Positions 1 through 12,449 of a stretch of 64,000 nucleotides of DNA are shown one piece after another. The notes under the pieces were generated by a model, which saw only the letters and a program-made list of their open reading frames with translations, had not been told where the DNA came from and searched no databases. Source of the stretch: Epichloe hybrida (Eukaryota > Ascomycota > Sordariomycetes > Hypocreales > Clavicipitaceae); assembly GCA_019022495.1 (NCBI GenBank), contig JAFEKR010000030.1, forward strand, positions 744,001-808,000, written 5' to 3'. The position numbers and the translations under genes were made by a program. The first letter of the stretch is position 1. Every line of letters begins with the position of its first letter.

Positions 1-533
1 ACTCGCGTGATGACATGACGTGTGGCATATCAGCGGCATAAATTTCCTATTATGTAGTGCTTTGAAATCGTCCGGTTGACTAAGCTTAGTTCGGACTAGC
101 CTATTATTACTATGCTTTCATAAGCGCCTCATTGCACTGCGGTGCATCACGCCGGCAACATTGTGCACGGGCGACTCGATTCAGCAGGCCTCTTGCCATG
201 GTTGTGCAACAGCACTAACACAAGTCAGGGTTGTCGGCAGTGGGGTTGGACATCTCACTCGCATTGACGACGACTCATGAGTATGGCCTCGGTAGCTTAT
301 TCATGCTAGTCCTGTTACCCTGTTAGCTCACCTTGGTCTCTTCGGTCTTGTCGGCCTTTGCCCTCGAAGAGGCCCCGATTTAGTTAGGCAGAGGAGCAAG
401 ACAGGGTCCAAACATTGAAAGGCATAGTCCGTAGACATACAAGGAAATTGGATGGTAATAGGCGCGTGGATCTTCATGGAAAGAATCGACTTGATATAAT
501 AATGCGAGATGAGGGGGATAAGAAAAATTCACA

Positions 534-543
534 TATATATAAA
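534..543 (+). promoter_or_regulatory. TATA box of the first CVNH gene
   Basis: TATATATAAA lies about 85 bp upstream of the ATG at 627, a usual distance for a fungal core promoter. Bases 1-533 hold no recognisable gene. Confidence 0.5.
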
Positions 544-626
544 CTGTGCCATAATCCCGTCCTTCAGTCACACGAGGCATCGCATCACCATCATTCTTCA
601 GAATCATCCTTCAAAATCGATTAATC

Positions 627-1385
627 ATGAAGTCGAGCGCTATCTTTTTCCTCCCACTGGCCCTTCTGAGCATCGGCTCCGAGGCTCACCCCAGCGCCCT
701 TAACCAAACCGAGCATCAGAGCTTGATGTCTTGTAATCCGAAACTGGACGGGTGGCGTGACTCCATCTCCTCGCGTTGCCCAGGCCCAGATGGCAAGCCG
801 AAACGGGGATACATAGGCATTAGCGAATGTCTGCTCACCGAAAACGGCGTATTGCGAGGCGGACATGGGTGAGTTTCTCTAATCAATGGATTGCTATTTA
901 TCTTCAAAAAGATACTTTTTTTTTCTTTATTCTTACGACTAACTCGCACCTTCTAGTAATGCACACGCGTTAAAGAAATTTATATTCGATTGTGAATGGC
1001 ACAAGGCCTCCCTAATTGGCTCAGTGTACAATTGCAAGTGCAAAGATAACAACGACCAGTTGGTCGATAATTCCATCAACCTCGGTCAGTCTTCCTTCTT
1101 CTCGTGCATAATCATTTCAGGGGCCTCTTGAATAATTCATGGCTAATCTGCAAGATTTCCCGGGTAACAGAAGGTATCATTACGTCTCGAAACGGCAAGC
1201 TGCACTGCTACAATTATCATGGAAAAATTTACCCCAAAGATGACCCGGACGGGGTCCTTCGGGAAGAGAATGAGGAAGACCCTGAGTTTGAACCCTTGGC
1301 GGGTGATATCTATGGAAAGATGCTGGAGAGATTGAAGGAAGTGCAGAAATCGAATGAAGGAAAGAAGACTCGAACTGGCTCTTAG
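627..1385 (+). CDS. Secreted CVNH-type (cyanovirin-N homology) lectin, three exons
   Basis: Proposed join: 627-868, 957-1084, 1171-1385 (585 nt, 194 residues). Introns 869-956 (phase 2) and 1085-1170 (phase 1) have GT-AG ends and keep frame. Residues 1-20 form a signal peptide (MKSSAIFFLPLALL) ending near SEA-HP. The mature part shows two halves of the CVNH pattern: cysteine, then ISECLLTENGVL; later a Cys-rich YNCKCK stretch, then SINLEGIITSRNGKLHC. The spacing of isoleucine-Leu, Asn/Arg-Gly-Leu and cysteines fits CVNH sugar-binding proteins of fungi. The tail after about residue 150 is acidic and basic, and probably disordered. A second gene at 24921-25548 has the same exon phases. Role (glycan binding outside the cell) is inferred from the family. 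Confidence 0.75.
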
Positions 1386-3366
1386 CCGATAGGATCTGTG
1401 AACAGGTTCTGACTCATGGCCGCCCCTGGCATCTGGAAACAGATTCTCAGCGACGACACAAGGTCCTGGAACCCCTGTGGGCTTGGTGTGTGTGTGTGTG
1501 TGGTGCTCTTCTGTGCCGTCCTGTCAGAAGGGAGAGTCGGAGTTTTCTATCCTAGGCGCCATGGCTTGGCCGAGTTGGCCAAGTAGTGGTTGCTGAGGTG
1601 GATGAAATAAAGGAATAGTTTGAGAAATAGAACGTTGGTTTTTGTCAAAAGACATCAAGTCTATTGTTGTCCGCCGTCTTCAAAGTCAAATGATTCGACA
1701 CCAGGATGTGTGAATTTTTCAACACCTGCTACCCCCTTCTCTACTTTTACAGTATTTCTAGCAAGTCAAGGTTATTGTCATCATTTGTCTTCTTACGTGA
1801 GGTTGTTTGGCTGGCAGCTGCATCTGGCGTGGAATTTTCCGTCTGGGACAGTACACCTGCCCCTAGTCCCATGACCACATAAGAGATACGACGCGCAGTC
1901 TTGGTCATTATCGCAAAATTATGACTGGCAGCTGCATCTGGCGTGGTACATCCCGTCTGGGACAGAACACCTGCTCCTGGTACCAAAACCGCATCCGAGA
2001 TACGCGCAGTCTCGGTCATCGTCACAAAACAGTCGTGTGGCGCTCGTCACGGAAGTGGTCGCGGAAGTGGTCGCGGCCGTGGCCGTCCCAGAGTACCAAT
2101 CCGTCACCGTCACCGTCTCGTTGGCGACAATCTGGGCACCAGTGTACCCGGGCACGATAATTCTTAATGAATAGCCGCCGATGTTGATGGTGACGAGCCC
2201 TCGTGCATCGGTCGGCACGCCGAGAGTGGTGCCCGAAACCGCGACGGAGCCGCCAGAAACGACGTACGGGGTGCCATTGATGACGACGCTCCCTGGGATC
2301 GAGATCTGCTTTAAGGATACTTGTGGAGGACGCTGGCTGGGGCCGGATCATCTTGAGGGTCATCGGGGTTGACGTCGCCGTAGACAGGACACGAAGGTCC
2401 AGTCGTCGTTGTAGTGGCCCTCACATAGCAGCCCGTCACGACGGCGGAGCTGGTGGTAGTGCAAGAGCTACGTGAGCAAGACACCCAGTATTTGATAGCC
2501 GTATTGGTTGGACAAGCGCACCCGACATATGTGTTGCAGACGGTTTTGCAAGGGCTCCTCGGCCTACATCTGGTGTGGTAGTCCGTGTTGGCTTCCGTCT
2601 CGCATGTCGGAGTATCCTCCTCATCGCCGCCTTTGTCGAGCGTCCCGCAACTCTCCAAGCAGGTTGGTGTTGGTGCGTGAATCGTGAAGTGTGATGTCGG
2701 CTCGGCTCTATCGGGGGGGGGCAGTCGATGGAAAACAGGCCAAACGATTTGAAGCATGGCGGCGTGGGATTCGGAGGGAATTTGGGAAGATCAGGGAAGT
2801 CAACAGGCCCCAGTGGGAATGGCGTGGGACCTGGTACAGGAATCGGACTCCAGTAGAATCCGCCGCTCTGAACCCAGAATGCCACCGGTGTTGTTGCTGT
2901 TGTTGTCGTGGTGGTGGTGGTGGTGGTCGAGGTGGCCGTGTTGTCTTTCAGGGGCCAGCTCGTGGTGAGCTCGGTTGGTGTTGGCAGGCGACTGAGGCTT
3001 TCCAACTGGGCTTGGCTCAACGTTTGCGTGACTGTTCCTGAAGTCACCACAGTAGTGGGAAGGCTGTAATAGACAGTGATCGTGGACTCCGTGGTCGTCG
3101 ATGTTGCTCTGCAGGAGAGGAAGTAGGGTTGCACTGGCCCGACACCCGTATAAGCTGGCAGGGTCAGATTGGTCGTGTTCCATCCAACGTGACTGCGATT
3201 GGCGGTGGTCTCAAGCTAGAAGCCACATAAGATGTCGTTGAAGTCTCGAGCAGAAATTAACCAGAGCCAGAAGCTGACCATAGATGTCATGACTTGAAAA
3301 CCAATTCCAATCGCGTTAGCCCACTAACTTGACTCCGTGTCACGGGCCTCCTTACGTTCTGACACG

Positions 3367-3412
3367 GCAAGAGGGGAGAAGAGGGGAGGAGAGGAGAGGA
3401 GAGGAGAGGGGG
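3367..3412. repeat. GA-rich purine tract
   Basis: Imperfect GAGGGGA/GAGGA repeats lie in what is probably an intron of the GH55 pseudogene, just left of the donor at about 3420. Confidence 0.6.
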
Positions 3413-3696
3413 CCACTTACTTTTGGAAACCGTGATTGTTGTCACAGTGGTTACCGACTTGACGGTAATAAGTCCTCGTTATCGGAGGTAGCTCAATCGT
3501 GGTGAGGAAACGCATGGTGGACGGTGGGAAGGCAAGCGTACACGGCGGCCAACACCCAACAGTTGAACCTGGCTCGAGAAAGATGGTCGCCGAATCTTGG
3601 GTCCGTCGGAAACCTTCCAGGCTTGTACGGTTGCGTGGCGCCGGGGGTCGATTGGAAGTACGGGGATTCGGTCTGTTTGTGCCCGAGGAAAATATT

Positions 3697-3709
3697 CTCG
3701 GCGCCATGG
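3697..3709. repeat. Left target-site duplication of the LINE
   Basis: CTCGGCGCCATGG occurs here and again at 22203-22215. Removing one copy and everything between restores an open GH55 reading frame, so this is the 13-bp duplication made by the LINE insertion. Confidence 0.9.
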
Positions 3710-3913
3710 TTGGTTGGTTGGTTAGTTATATTCATTACGCCGGCTAGAAACCCAAAGGGTTACGTAGCACTACTAGAGAATTTCTAGTGAAGTAGTAGCT
3801 ACAAGACCTAGTATCTTACTCTAGTCCTTATTCTTTCCCCCCCCTATAGTATATAGTAGGTTGTAATGTTCTTTAGCCTCCCTCTATAAGGGAATTCTAG
3901 AGAGCTTTATTCT

Positions 3914-4363
3914 GGGCAACTAAACGCGCATCCGTCAAAAATTGAATGTGCATCCGCCGCTTTTCCTATTTTGTCTGAAAAATCCACTTATGTATCTTCC
4001 TACTAAATTATATAGCGAAGATACATTCTTCGTTTTTGAAAAAGAGCATAGCCACGTAGATGATTCTTACTAGCCTCACTTGACGATTTTGACACTACAC
4101 CTGCATCTTTATCGCAACATTATATAATAAGCACGCCTTTTAACCTCGTTTTTTAAGCCCCTCGCCTATCACCCGCAATAGCTTTAATAACATTAATATC
4201 ACGGAAAACGCACTTATCATAGGCATCATAATCAACTTCAGACGCGGGTATGAAGAATCATAAACATCCGCCACACTGAAAACGTGTGGGTGGGTCGTTC
4301 TGACGGATTAGGACTAACGGCGGATGCACATTCAATTTTTGACGGATGCGCGTTTAGTTGCCC
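3914..4363. mobile_element. 450-bp MITE with perfect 46-bp inverted ends, Mutator-like
   Basis: Bases 3914-3959 and 4318-4363 are exact reverse complements over 46 bp, beginning GGGCAACTAAACGCGCATCC. A 9-bp direct repeat CTTTATTCT flanks both ends (3905-3913 and 4364-4372). Long inverted ends and a 9-bp duplication are typical of Mutator-like elements. The 358-bp interior has no coding capacity, so it is non-autonomous. It retains CpG and GC content unlike the RIP-mutated LINE DNA around it, so it probably arrived later. Confidence 0.85.
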
Positions 4364-4879
4364 CTTTATTCTGCTTATGCTTATGCTCTTTTTAAGCTCC
4401 CTAGTGCTCTCTTATCCCCTGTGCCCTCTAGTTACTCTCTGGAGTCCCTGTTATGGTATGCCTATGGCCTGCTAGTTCTCTCTTCCCTTTTTAGCTTCTC
4501 TCTTTAGCTTCTCTCTATCCTAGCCTCTCTCTTAGTTTCTCTTATAGCTCCCTCCTTAGCTTAGTGCTATATATAGCTTTTAGTTCTCTTTTCTATCCTA
4601 TTTATATTCCTATAGGGGGTTTTTAAAAAAGGGATTATGGCAAAATTATTATAATAATAGGTTATAGTCCTGTTAATAATTTAGGATGTAAATAATGCTT
4701 TGTGTCTTACGCCTAAGGGTTAGTAGTTAAATAACTCCTAACTAATGTAGGCTAGCCTAGCTTTATGCCTATTCTTAGCGCCTTATCCCTCTCCTTAGCT
4801 TCTTTGGCTTTTATCTTAAGGGCCTCTTACCTAGCCCGCTACCTTTCTAGTTATTTACTATTAGTAGCGGTGATATTAT

Positions 4880-5531
4880 CTTTATTTGCCTAGTGAAATT
4901 ATTTTAGGATGTTCGCTTAGAGAATTATTTAGGCTATGTTAACCGCTATATCTAGGTCTCCTAGAAGCTCTTTTAGGCTTATTACCTTAGTTCTAATGTT
5001 CTTCTATATAGCTTCCCTTTTTTCCTTAAGCCTAGGGCACCATAGTAGTATGTGGTTAGGGGTTTATTATTTATTAAAGTTATATAGGTTATAGTTAGGT
5101 GATTCTACTATGTCTTATTTGTATAGAGTAGCGTTCAGTCTGATCTTGCCTGTTCTAATTTAGGTGATCATAGCGCACGTTATATTGTGTAGTCTAGTGT
5201 ACTTATCTAGAGTCCTTAGGGTTATATCTAGCTAGATTCTTTTTAGGTATGCCCTGCTCTTACTATCGTTAGCTATCTATCTCTCCTACTAGATCTTTAT
5301 AGTCTTTTCCTTTATGCATTAGATAATAGTTAATCTAATAGGGTAGAAGCCTTTAATTAGTAGCGCTCTTCTAGGTATTAGGTCCCCCTAGATAAGGTTA
5401 CTTGGTTTAGCCTTCTAACCTGCCGCGCCCTTTACTAGGCTATCCATAGCCTTGTTTCCTAGGATGCCTATGTGTGCTAGGATCTAGTATATATAGATAG
5501 GATTGATAATTTATCTTTGCTTCTTATAGAA
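4880..5531 (-). pseudogene. LINE RNase H and C-terminal domain remnant
   Basis: Minus-strand reading at about 5480-5531 gives ILAHIGILGNKAMDSLVKGA, the RNase H pattern (H-x-G-x-x-GNE-x-AD-x-LAK-x-A in intact elements). At about 5010-5160 it gives GKIRLNATLY and then HILLWCPRLK, matching the usual C-terminal H-x-LL-x-C segment of LINE ORF2. Stops interrupt it throughout. Confidence 0.7.
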
Positions 5532-5536
5532 GTCCT

Positions 5537-5771
5537 TGTTAGGAACTGGCCTTATGGCTACTGCGTATAAGCGTTTAGAATAAGAATATTATTCTTACAA
5601 AAGGAAAGGAGAACTCTACTAGTGTTACATAGTATCCGGATATATATCCCCTTATATATAGTCTATGCGTAGTTTATGTAAAGCCCTAACCCCTTTACCT
5701 AGAGTGCATATACTTTCTAGAGCCTTTCTAGAGCTAGACTTAACTTAAGCTTATAGCTTAAGTCTATAATA
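5537..5771 (-). repeat. Gypsy 3' LTR
   Basis: 235 bp, begins TGTTAGGAAC and ends ATAATA on the plus strand. It pairs with 20710-20944; visible differences are mostly transitions. Confidence 0.85.
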
Positions 5772-7100
5772 TACCCCTATACTTATCCCCCCCTTTCTCC
5801 TCCTAGAAAAAAGTAAGCATATATTAACACTAGACCCCTATTATATAGCTACTATAGAAAAACCTAGTAAGGTAACATAAGTAGCCTAGCAGAGCTAGTA
5901 GGTTACTAGATAGGGTTATATCTCTGCCACGTAAAGTAGAAAAATTTTTAGTATAGTAAGCGCCCTACCTTACTCTAGTCTTACCCTTAAAAACACTAGC
6001 TACCTTTTTTAAAACCCCCTTATTACTAGCTATCTCCTTACTTTCTTTGCTCTCTTAACTTTACCCTAATCTTATATTTTATTTATTACTTACTAAACTT
6101 AAGCTTTACTTTAAGTAGCCCCCTTATTAGCAATTATCTAGCCCCTTATTATATAATATACTACCCCTATTTACTCCTAGCCTTTATTTATAAATATAAA
6201 TAACCTACACTCTAATTAAAGCTTAACTAATTTATCCTAAAATATAAATACCTTATCTCCCCTCCCTTAACTTTATATCTTTTTACCTCCTTATTATTAT
6301 AATTTCTTCCTTTTATACCCTTTCTAACCTTATTTATTAATTATCTTACTACCTCTAAGCTCCTTTCTTATATCTAGTTTACTCTTTATTATAAGCAATA
6401 TTATCTCCCCCTTTAACTAACTTACTACTAATATACCCCCTCCCCCTTCTCTGCCCCCTTTTACCTTATCTAAGTGTACTTACCTTAGTAAGTATATTTT
6501 AGAAGAAAACTCTAATAATAAGAACCTCTTTAATAGTAAGGAGTATAATTTTCTATGTAGTTCTTATATAAATAATTTCTAAAATAAGGGTACCCTTAAC
6601 TATACTCTAGGGCTAAACTAGGCCTATTACTATTATTAAGCTAGCTATTATATATACCTCTAGGAGAAGCACCTATATAGTATAGACTTAAAACTTTACT
6701 ATACCTTTAAATATCTTAAGAATCTTACATATATAGGAAAAGCTATTAAGACTCTAGCTATACTATAAACTAGTAATAATAAGGGGTAGCGTATTACCCT
6801 TATAAAAACTTTTATTTACTACTATAAATATTTTAATAGTATACTTACTACTACTTATATTAATTTAGCTAAGGCCTAGCCCCTTACCTCCTCCCCTATA
6901 GGTATAGCCTATGCCTAGGGTGCCTCTAAGGCATAGTAACTTATACTTACCTAAATAACACCCACCTACTAAGGATATAATAACCTAGCTACTAAATTCT
7001 TTTATAGTATAAGAACTATAAATAATAACTTAGCCTAGTCTATCTCCGCCTAGGAGGCAAGTAATACCTAAGTCTAATAAATAGCTAAAACCATTATAGA
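5772..7100. other. Gypsy 3' region without readable genes
   Basis: AT-rich, stop-dense DNA between the gypsy 3' LTR and the copia insertion. I could not assign a domain in any frame. Confidence 0.5.
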
Positions 7101-7105
7101 GCTAG

Positions 7106-7398
7106 TGTTAGTATCTACAGGATACTATTGACCTACGCGTAGGGTTTTCGGGGTGGACTGTGCACGTAATCATTATATATTCTAGTCTATTAAAGCAAGC
7201 AAAAGAGAGATTAAATAAAAGCAAAGAGGGTGCGCTATTTATTATAGGAAAAGGGGCCTTAATTAGGGTTATTAGCAAAGAAGTTACATATGCTAACCCT
7301 AATTGCGGCGCGGTTAGGCTAGACATGTGGGTTCGCGATATAACGCGCTTACCTAATTAGAGGCGCGCACCCTTATTAATATTATGCTTATTCTAACA
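7106..7398 (-). repeat. Copia 3' LTR
   Basis: 293 bp, begins TGTTAGTATCTACAGG and ends TTCTAACA. The short open frames seen here are LTR sequence, not genes. Confidence 0.85.
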
Positions 7399-7599
7399 CT
7401 AGAAACTCTCTCTCTTTAATATAATTATTAATATATAATATTAATAAGAGAAGTAAACAGGAATTAAGGAATAAATAAGATTAAATAATTACAAATAACA
7501 TCATAAGAAAAGGGCAAGGGAAAGGGGTATAATAAACAATAAAATCTAATCTATAAGCCTATGCAAGGATAAGTAAGCCTAATTCTTAACACCTTTAAT

Positions 7600-8220
7600 C
7601 TTATTAGATTAATATAAACGTTATAATTACGTAACCTACCCTTCTATCCTAATAGTTACCTTATTACTTGTAATAAACCTCTTAAATGCCTTATTTAGCA
7701 ATACCTTTATAAATATATTAGCAAGGTTATTATTCCTATTAATCCATCTAATCTTGTAGATCTCTTATTGCTTATATAATTAACAAAGGGCTATAATATT
7801 AATTATAAGACGCTTCTCCTTTATAGTACTAAGCTTAATAAGGTATTTATATAAAAAGTACAAATTAGTATAGATAATAATAGGAATTATAAGGAGGTTT
7901 AATTAATAAGTAATTAACCTAAGTGTTGTCAAGACTACGTAAGCTATATTAGCACTAGTAACTATACTATAGATCTTAGAGGTAAGCACACTTCTTATAA
8001 CTCTCTTACTCTTAGTAGAGCTATAGTATATAATATTACCTTGGATTATAAAGGTACTTTTCTCTTAGACTTCACTAGCTAGGATAAGCACGTAGCCTAG
8101 CTAGGAAGTAAGGTCCTAGTTATTAGTAAATAATCTATTTATAAATATAAAAAGCTTTGCTTTCTTAAGATTAGATAGTAAAAACCTTAATCCTTAGCTT
8201 AGATTATTAATTTACTATTA
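7600..8220 (-). pseudogene. Copia RNase H remnant
   Basis: Minus-strand reading gives QGNIIYYSSTKSKRVIRSVL, then TIKEKRLIINIIAL, then EIYKIRWINRNNNLANIFIK. These match the fungal copia RNase H core (SSTK-x-KRV-x-RS, KEKRLMIDI, RWINGDDNPAD), with replacements expected from RIP. Confidence 0.75.
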
Positions 8221-8429
8221 AATCCATTAGTTTAGGCTCTTTATATCTTAAGGTGATAGCTCTTAGTGTTATGTAGTAATAGAGAGGTTAAAGTAAGCTT
8301 TAGGTTAGCAAATTAAGGTAATGTACGCGCCTTAAGCTTATTATTTTATATATACTTATTTTAAATTAGTTAGTAGGATTAACTAAAGCTTTTTACTCTA
8401 GCCCTTTTGCCTTAGCGTAATTATATTAT

Positions 8430-9400
8430 TTTTAAGAGTAATAATACCACTATTAAAGGTTAGTAAGTTCCCTATAAAAAGGATTTACTTTAGTTTAGTA
8501 GTAAAAGAAGTAGCTTTTAATTAATCTTTCTCTTATTAAGAGAACTTGCAGTTAGATAGTCTAATTATATTATTAGTCTACATCCCTATATACATAAAGG
8601 TTAGGTTCTCCTTTGTTATTATAAGTAAGCATAGGTTAAACATAGAGGTTATTATCTAGAGCATTTCTCTATAGTAATAATAATATATTACCTACTAGTA
8701 GGTGCTAGCTTTTATAATACTATATAGAGGCTTAATTACTTATATTATTATACCTATAGGGTATAGGTAATGGATTTAGATAGGGATTCGGGCTAGGATT
8801 ATATAACTAAGAAGCGTTCGTGCTTGCATATAGGCTTATGTGATGTTGCGAAGCTAGAGGATAAGGCCTAGTAATAATAACGCAAGTGCTATCGCAAGGA
8901 TTAATTGCTAGCTAGCTCGCTAGATTGTTAGGGCCTATGTAAGGATTGCTAGCTTCTCCTTATTACTATAACCTTAGATTATAAGCCTTAACTTCTTGTA
9001 CGGATCTGTTATCTTGCCCTTTACCTTATTAATAATATAGGAATTAAAAATTCAAACTTTACTATACTCTCTTTTATTATACTTAATAAATTTAAACACG
9101 CCTTATTTGATCAGAGAATTAATCTTACCTTTAGTAAATAGCTTAAAGGGTTTACTAGGGGTCTTAATAATTCCTTCCTTATGTAATTAGATTACAAGCT
9201 TAAGGTTAGAGCTTTCCTTAGCTAATAGAAAGATATTAGTCTTATCTTTTATTTAATTTATATAATTAATATTAGATATAATAATAGGGGGGTTCTTCTA
9301 AGGTCTTTTAGGTCCTTGCCTTAGGGATTAGTAGGAGGGGTAGCTATAGGCTATAGGAAGGCGTCTTAGTTATTTACGCTCTTAGGAGGTCTCTCTTTAT
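8430..9400 (-). pseudogene. Probable copia reverse transcriptase region
   Basis: This lies between the integrase and RNase H remnants, where the copia reverse transcriptase belongs. A segment at about 8410-8480 (LLTFNSGIITLKN) resembles the end of that domain, but no intact YVDD box was readable. Confidence 0.4.
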
Positions 9401-9419
9401 TAGGATCTTTGTAAAAAGG

Positions 9420-10095
9420 CCTAATAAACATTAACCTAAAGGCCTTAGGGCCTTAAGGGAGCTTAAGAGTGTAGGTCTTGCTCTCTATAGCTAATAGCTT
9501 ATAAGGGCCTGCCTATCCTTTGCCTTTACACCACACGTGTATAAGCAATCCTAGTAGGAGGTTAATAGTTATAGAGGTATTAGAACTATTCCTTATAGTA
9601 AGGGCATTGCTAACTTTCCACTAGGCATAAATACACTTAACTTCCTTTATTGCTAGTTAGATCGCAAGGGCTTACTATATAATATCTAGTAATAGAGGCA
9701 ATTCCTTAACTATACAAGGATACGCGCTAAAAATAAAGACTATTAGCACAAGACTATTTAATCCTATGGTGTTATTCATAGCTTTAACTACTATTTATAA
9801 TACCACGGGCTCTAGCGTTATTAGGCATTCCTATCAGATAATATTATAAGCTCTTTAGAGTAGCCTATAATATTACTTAACCTTACTAATGCTATAGTAA
9901 GCCTTAATAGGGATGTCTTTAATCTTAATCACTATTAATAACATAAGCTGCTTAAATTCCTTGCCTCTAAAGGTTATTCTAGTATCCATAACAATTAAAT
10001 CTAGGGGGCCTAGATAGACGTTAATCTAGCAAAGACAGAGTGCTTCCTACGTAGTCTTTACAGAGATATCTTTAATAAATCTAGCTATATTAAAG
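9420..10095 (-). pseudogene. Copia integrase remnant
   Basis: Minus-strand reading shows ARFIKDISVKTT, then LGPLDLIVMDTRITFRGKEF, then KIKDIPIKAYYSISKVK. These parallel the integrase core of fungal copia elements, where the aspartate of the DDE triad sits in an L-I-V-T-D context. The segment near 9.45-9.5 kb (YKLLAIESKTYTLKLP) resembles the region after the core. Confidence 0.75.
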
Positions 10096-11659
10096 TATAT
10101 AGCTGTATTAATAACTTATAGAATAGGGCGGTTACTATTAAGATATATAATATCTATAATAATTTTGTAATTATAGGTATATTTATCCTAAAGAGTGAAT
10201 TTAAACTAATGTAAGCTATTCGCGTGCAATTAGCACTACTAGCAAACCTTAGTTAGTTTCTTAATAGCTTTAAACTTAACCTTATACCTTAATTTACGTA
10301 GCAAATTATAAAGATATTAAACTAAAGGGTGTCTAAAGTATTAATATAATTAGCAGAGCTTAATCTCTATAAGATAACTCTAAGTAACACTTTCTTCTTT
10401 ATTAAGAAGCATCCACACATGCCCCTATTTACGTATAATAGGAACCTTAATATTCTCTTACTATAAAACGTTCTCTAATATATGAAAATCAATCTTTAGG
10501 TAAGTTATATTATTAAGGTATAAGAGAAAGGGAGTGTTTATAAGGATTACTTAAAAGAGAATAATTCTAAACGGAGTTAGCACTTTAATTAATCCAAGTG
10601 CCTTAATTAGTTCTTTAGGGCTAAATTTAATCTTTACCTTCCTAGCATCTAACTTATTAAGTATAATAGTTAGTATTACACTTTATAAAGCTAAGAATTA
10701 AGGGTAGCTTACTAATAAACATCCTATAGCACTTATATTAGTTATAATGCCTTTAAAGGTTCTAGATAAATATTATCCTTTAAGTGTAAACGCGCTTAGT
10801 GCCTTATCTAGCTCCTAAAGATTAAATAGATCCTTCTTAGCTAGAGTATAAATCATTATATAACTAGTAAGAATCTCAGTAGTTACACGGCTATTGTAAG
10901 TAATCCCGTGTGTAAAGAAGCTTATAGGCACTTAGCTATTATTATCTTCTTTACTAAAACCAAGTTCTATTAGGTATTAGTTAATATTATTATCTTTAGC
11001 TAATTCAGAATTACTATTACCTTTATACTATATTAGGAATATATTATATAAAGAAGCTATTAAGTCCATGCGGGAATGATTCTTAAAGCGTTAGAATGCT
11101 TTCTTCTAGTCCTTATCTAAGTGTTTAGTTAACTAATAACCTTCTTTACTATATATATAATACTTTTTTAAGCATTAAGGCTTACTCTTTAATAAAGATT
11201 AACTATACTAGGCTTCCTTACCTTTTCTATTATACTTATGGTTAGTCTAAAAGTATTCCTTAGTGCTAGCTTCTATAAGGAACTACTACTAATTAATTAA
11301 AGCTTTAGATTTACTAATTAATATCCTTATCCGTTTATAAAAGCATTAGAGGTTAATAGGAGGATTAATAATACAGGCCTTATATTCTAGGATTCCTTTA
11401 CAGGCATTTAGAATCTAACTATAAAGGTCTAATTCTAACTAGGATTCATAAGGATTTGCCCTTTAGAGATTTAAAAGCTTTATTATAAGGTCTTTAAAGC
11501 ACTTAATCTTTAATTTACTAGGGTTCTCTTAGATAATTATAAGTAGTTATAATCTTCCTTATAATAAATAGTTCTTTTAATATATATTATCTATCTTAAA
11601 CTTCTGCCTAATCCTATAGATAAGAGTTAGGAGATCTAGGGGTCTCCTTAGCAGAGCTT

Positions 11660-11745
11660 TACATAGTGTAGTAAGTAGGTAGTATGTAGTGTAGTGAATT
11701 ATAGTGTAGTGTAGTATGTAGTGTAGTGTAGTAAATACATATTAA
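11660..11745. repeat. GTAGT-type subterminal repeats of the hAT element, left side
   Basis: Repeated GTAGTGTAGT blocks just inside the left end. Similar blocks lie inside the right end (13672-13810), where direct and inverted copies form a hairpin near 13740-13790. Subterminal repeats are common transposase-binding sites in hAT elements. Confidence 0.6.
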
Positions 11746-12449
11746 TATCTTATAATATTCTTTAATATTCTTTAGATTTTTCTTTATTAACTTAATATTA
11801 GCTTTCTTTTTTATTAGAATTTAGTTATTTAGTTATAAATCTTTAAAGTTTATACTTATTTAAACTATTAAGCTTATAATAGGAATAGGGTAGCTAAGTA
11901 TAGTATTTTTAGTATTACTATGTAACTCTATTTATTTCTTAAATTCTAAAGGTTATTTTATCTTTCTAGCCTTTTAATTAGATTTAATATTCATTTTAAT
12001 ATACTTTTTTACTTTAAATCTAAGATTTACCCTAAAGAAATTATTTACTATTATATATAAATAGGATAATAAATCTAATAATAATATATTTATAAAGATA
12101 AGCTATTTATAATAAATAAAAATTTTTACTTTATATTATAGAAGGGTTTTTAGCTATATATCTTCTTTTATTATAATTATAAATAATTATATTAAGTTTT
12201 TAGGTTTTTTAAGTTAAAAGAAATGTAAAAACCCTTAAAAAAGCTTTGAAAAAGCTTTGAAAAAATAGCTAGAATATTATTCTTATAATATTAAAAAGAA
12301 ATATAATATATTTTCCTTTATTACTAAAATTAGAAAAAAAAGCTTTAAAAGTAAGCTTAAGAATATATACTATTTTTAGCTTACTTACTTAGCTATATAT
12401 TATACTAAAAAGTAAGTTTAAAAGTAAACCTTATTAACTATATCTTTTA

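Larger units (their letters stand above)
1747..3709 (-). pseudogene. GH55 exo-beta-1,3-glucanase, 3' part (downstream of the LINE insertion)
   Basis: Reading leftward from 3709, the first residues are GAENIFLGHKQTESPYFQ, a core GH55 beta-helix motif that continues in frame from 22216 across the transposon. An exon ends near 3421 with a GTAAGT donor, after TVKSVTTVTTITVS. A threonine- and proline-rich tail follows (about 3220-1750), with a poly-Thr run at 2890-2940 and a Cys-rich block near 2450-2650. The reading frame changes at least four times: near 3480, at a nine-G run (2713-2721), near 2310-2380, and near 2030. The last part (1747-2025) contains a 38-residue segment duplicated in tandem (114-bp spacing; second copies begin at 1812 and 1926). 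Known: GH55 enzymes cleave beta-1,3-glucan from chain ends and are secreted. Here the gene cannot make a product. Confidence 0.8.

Noticed and set aside
2691..3041. Plus-strand frame with poly-Cys and poly-Gly runs
   Set aside because: Antisense of the threonine-rich GH55 tail.
7108..7360. Short open frames on both strands
   Set aside because: They lie in the copia LTR and recur in the other LTR (15361-15582).
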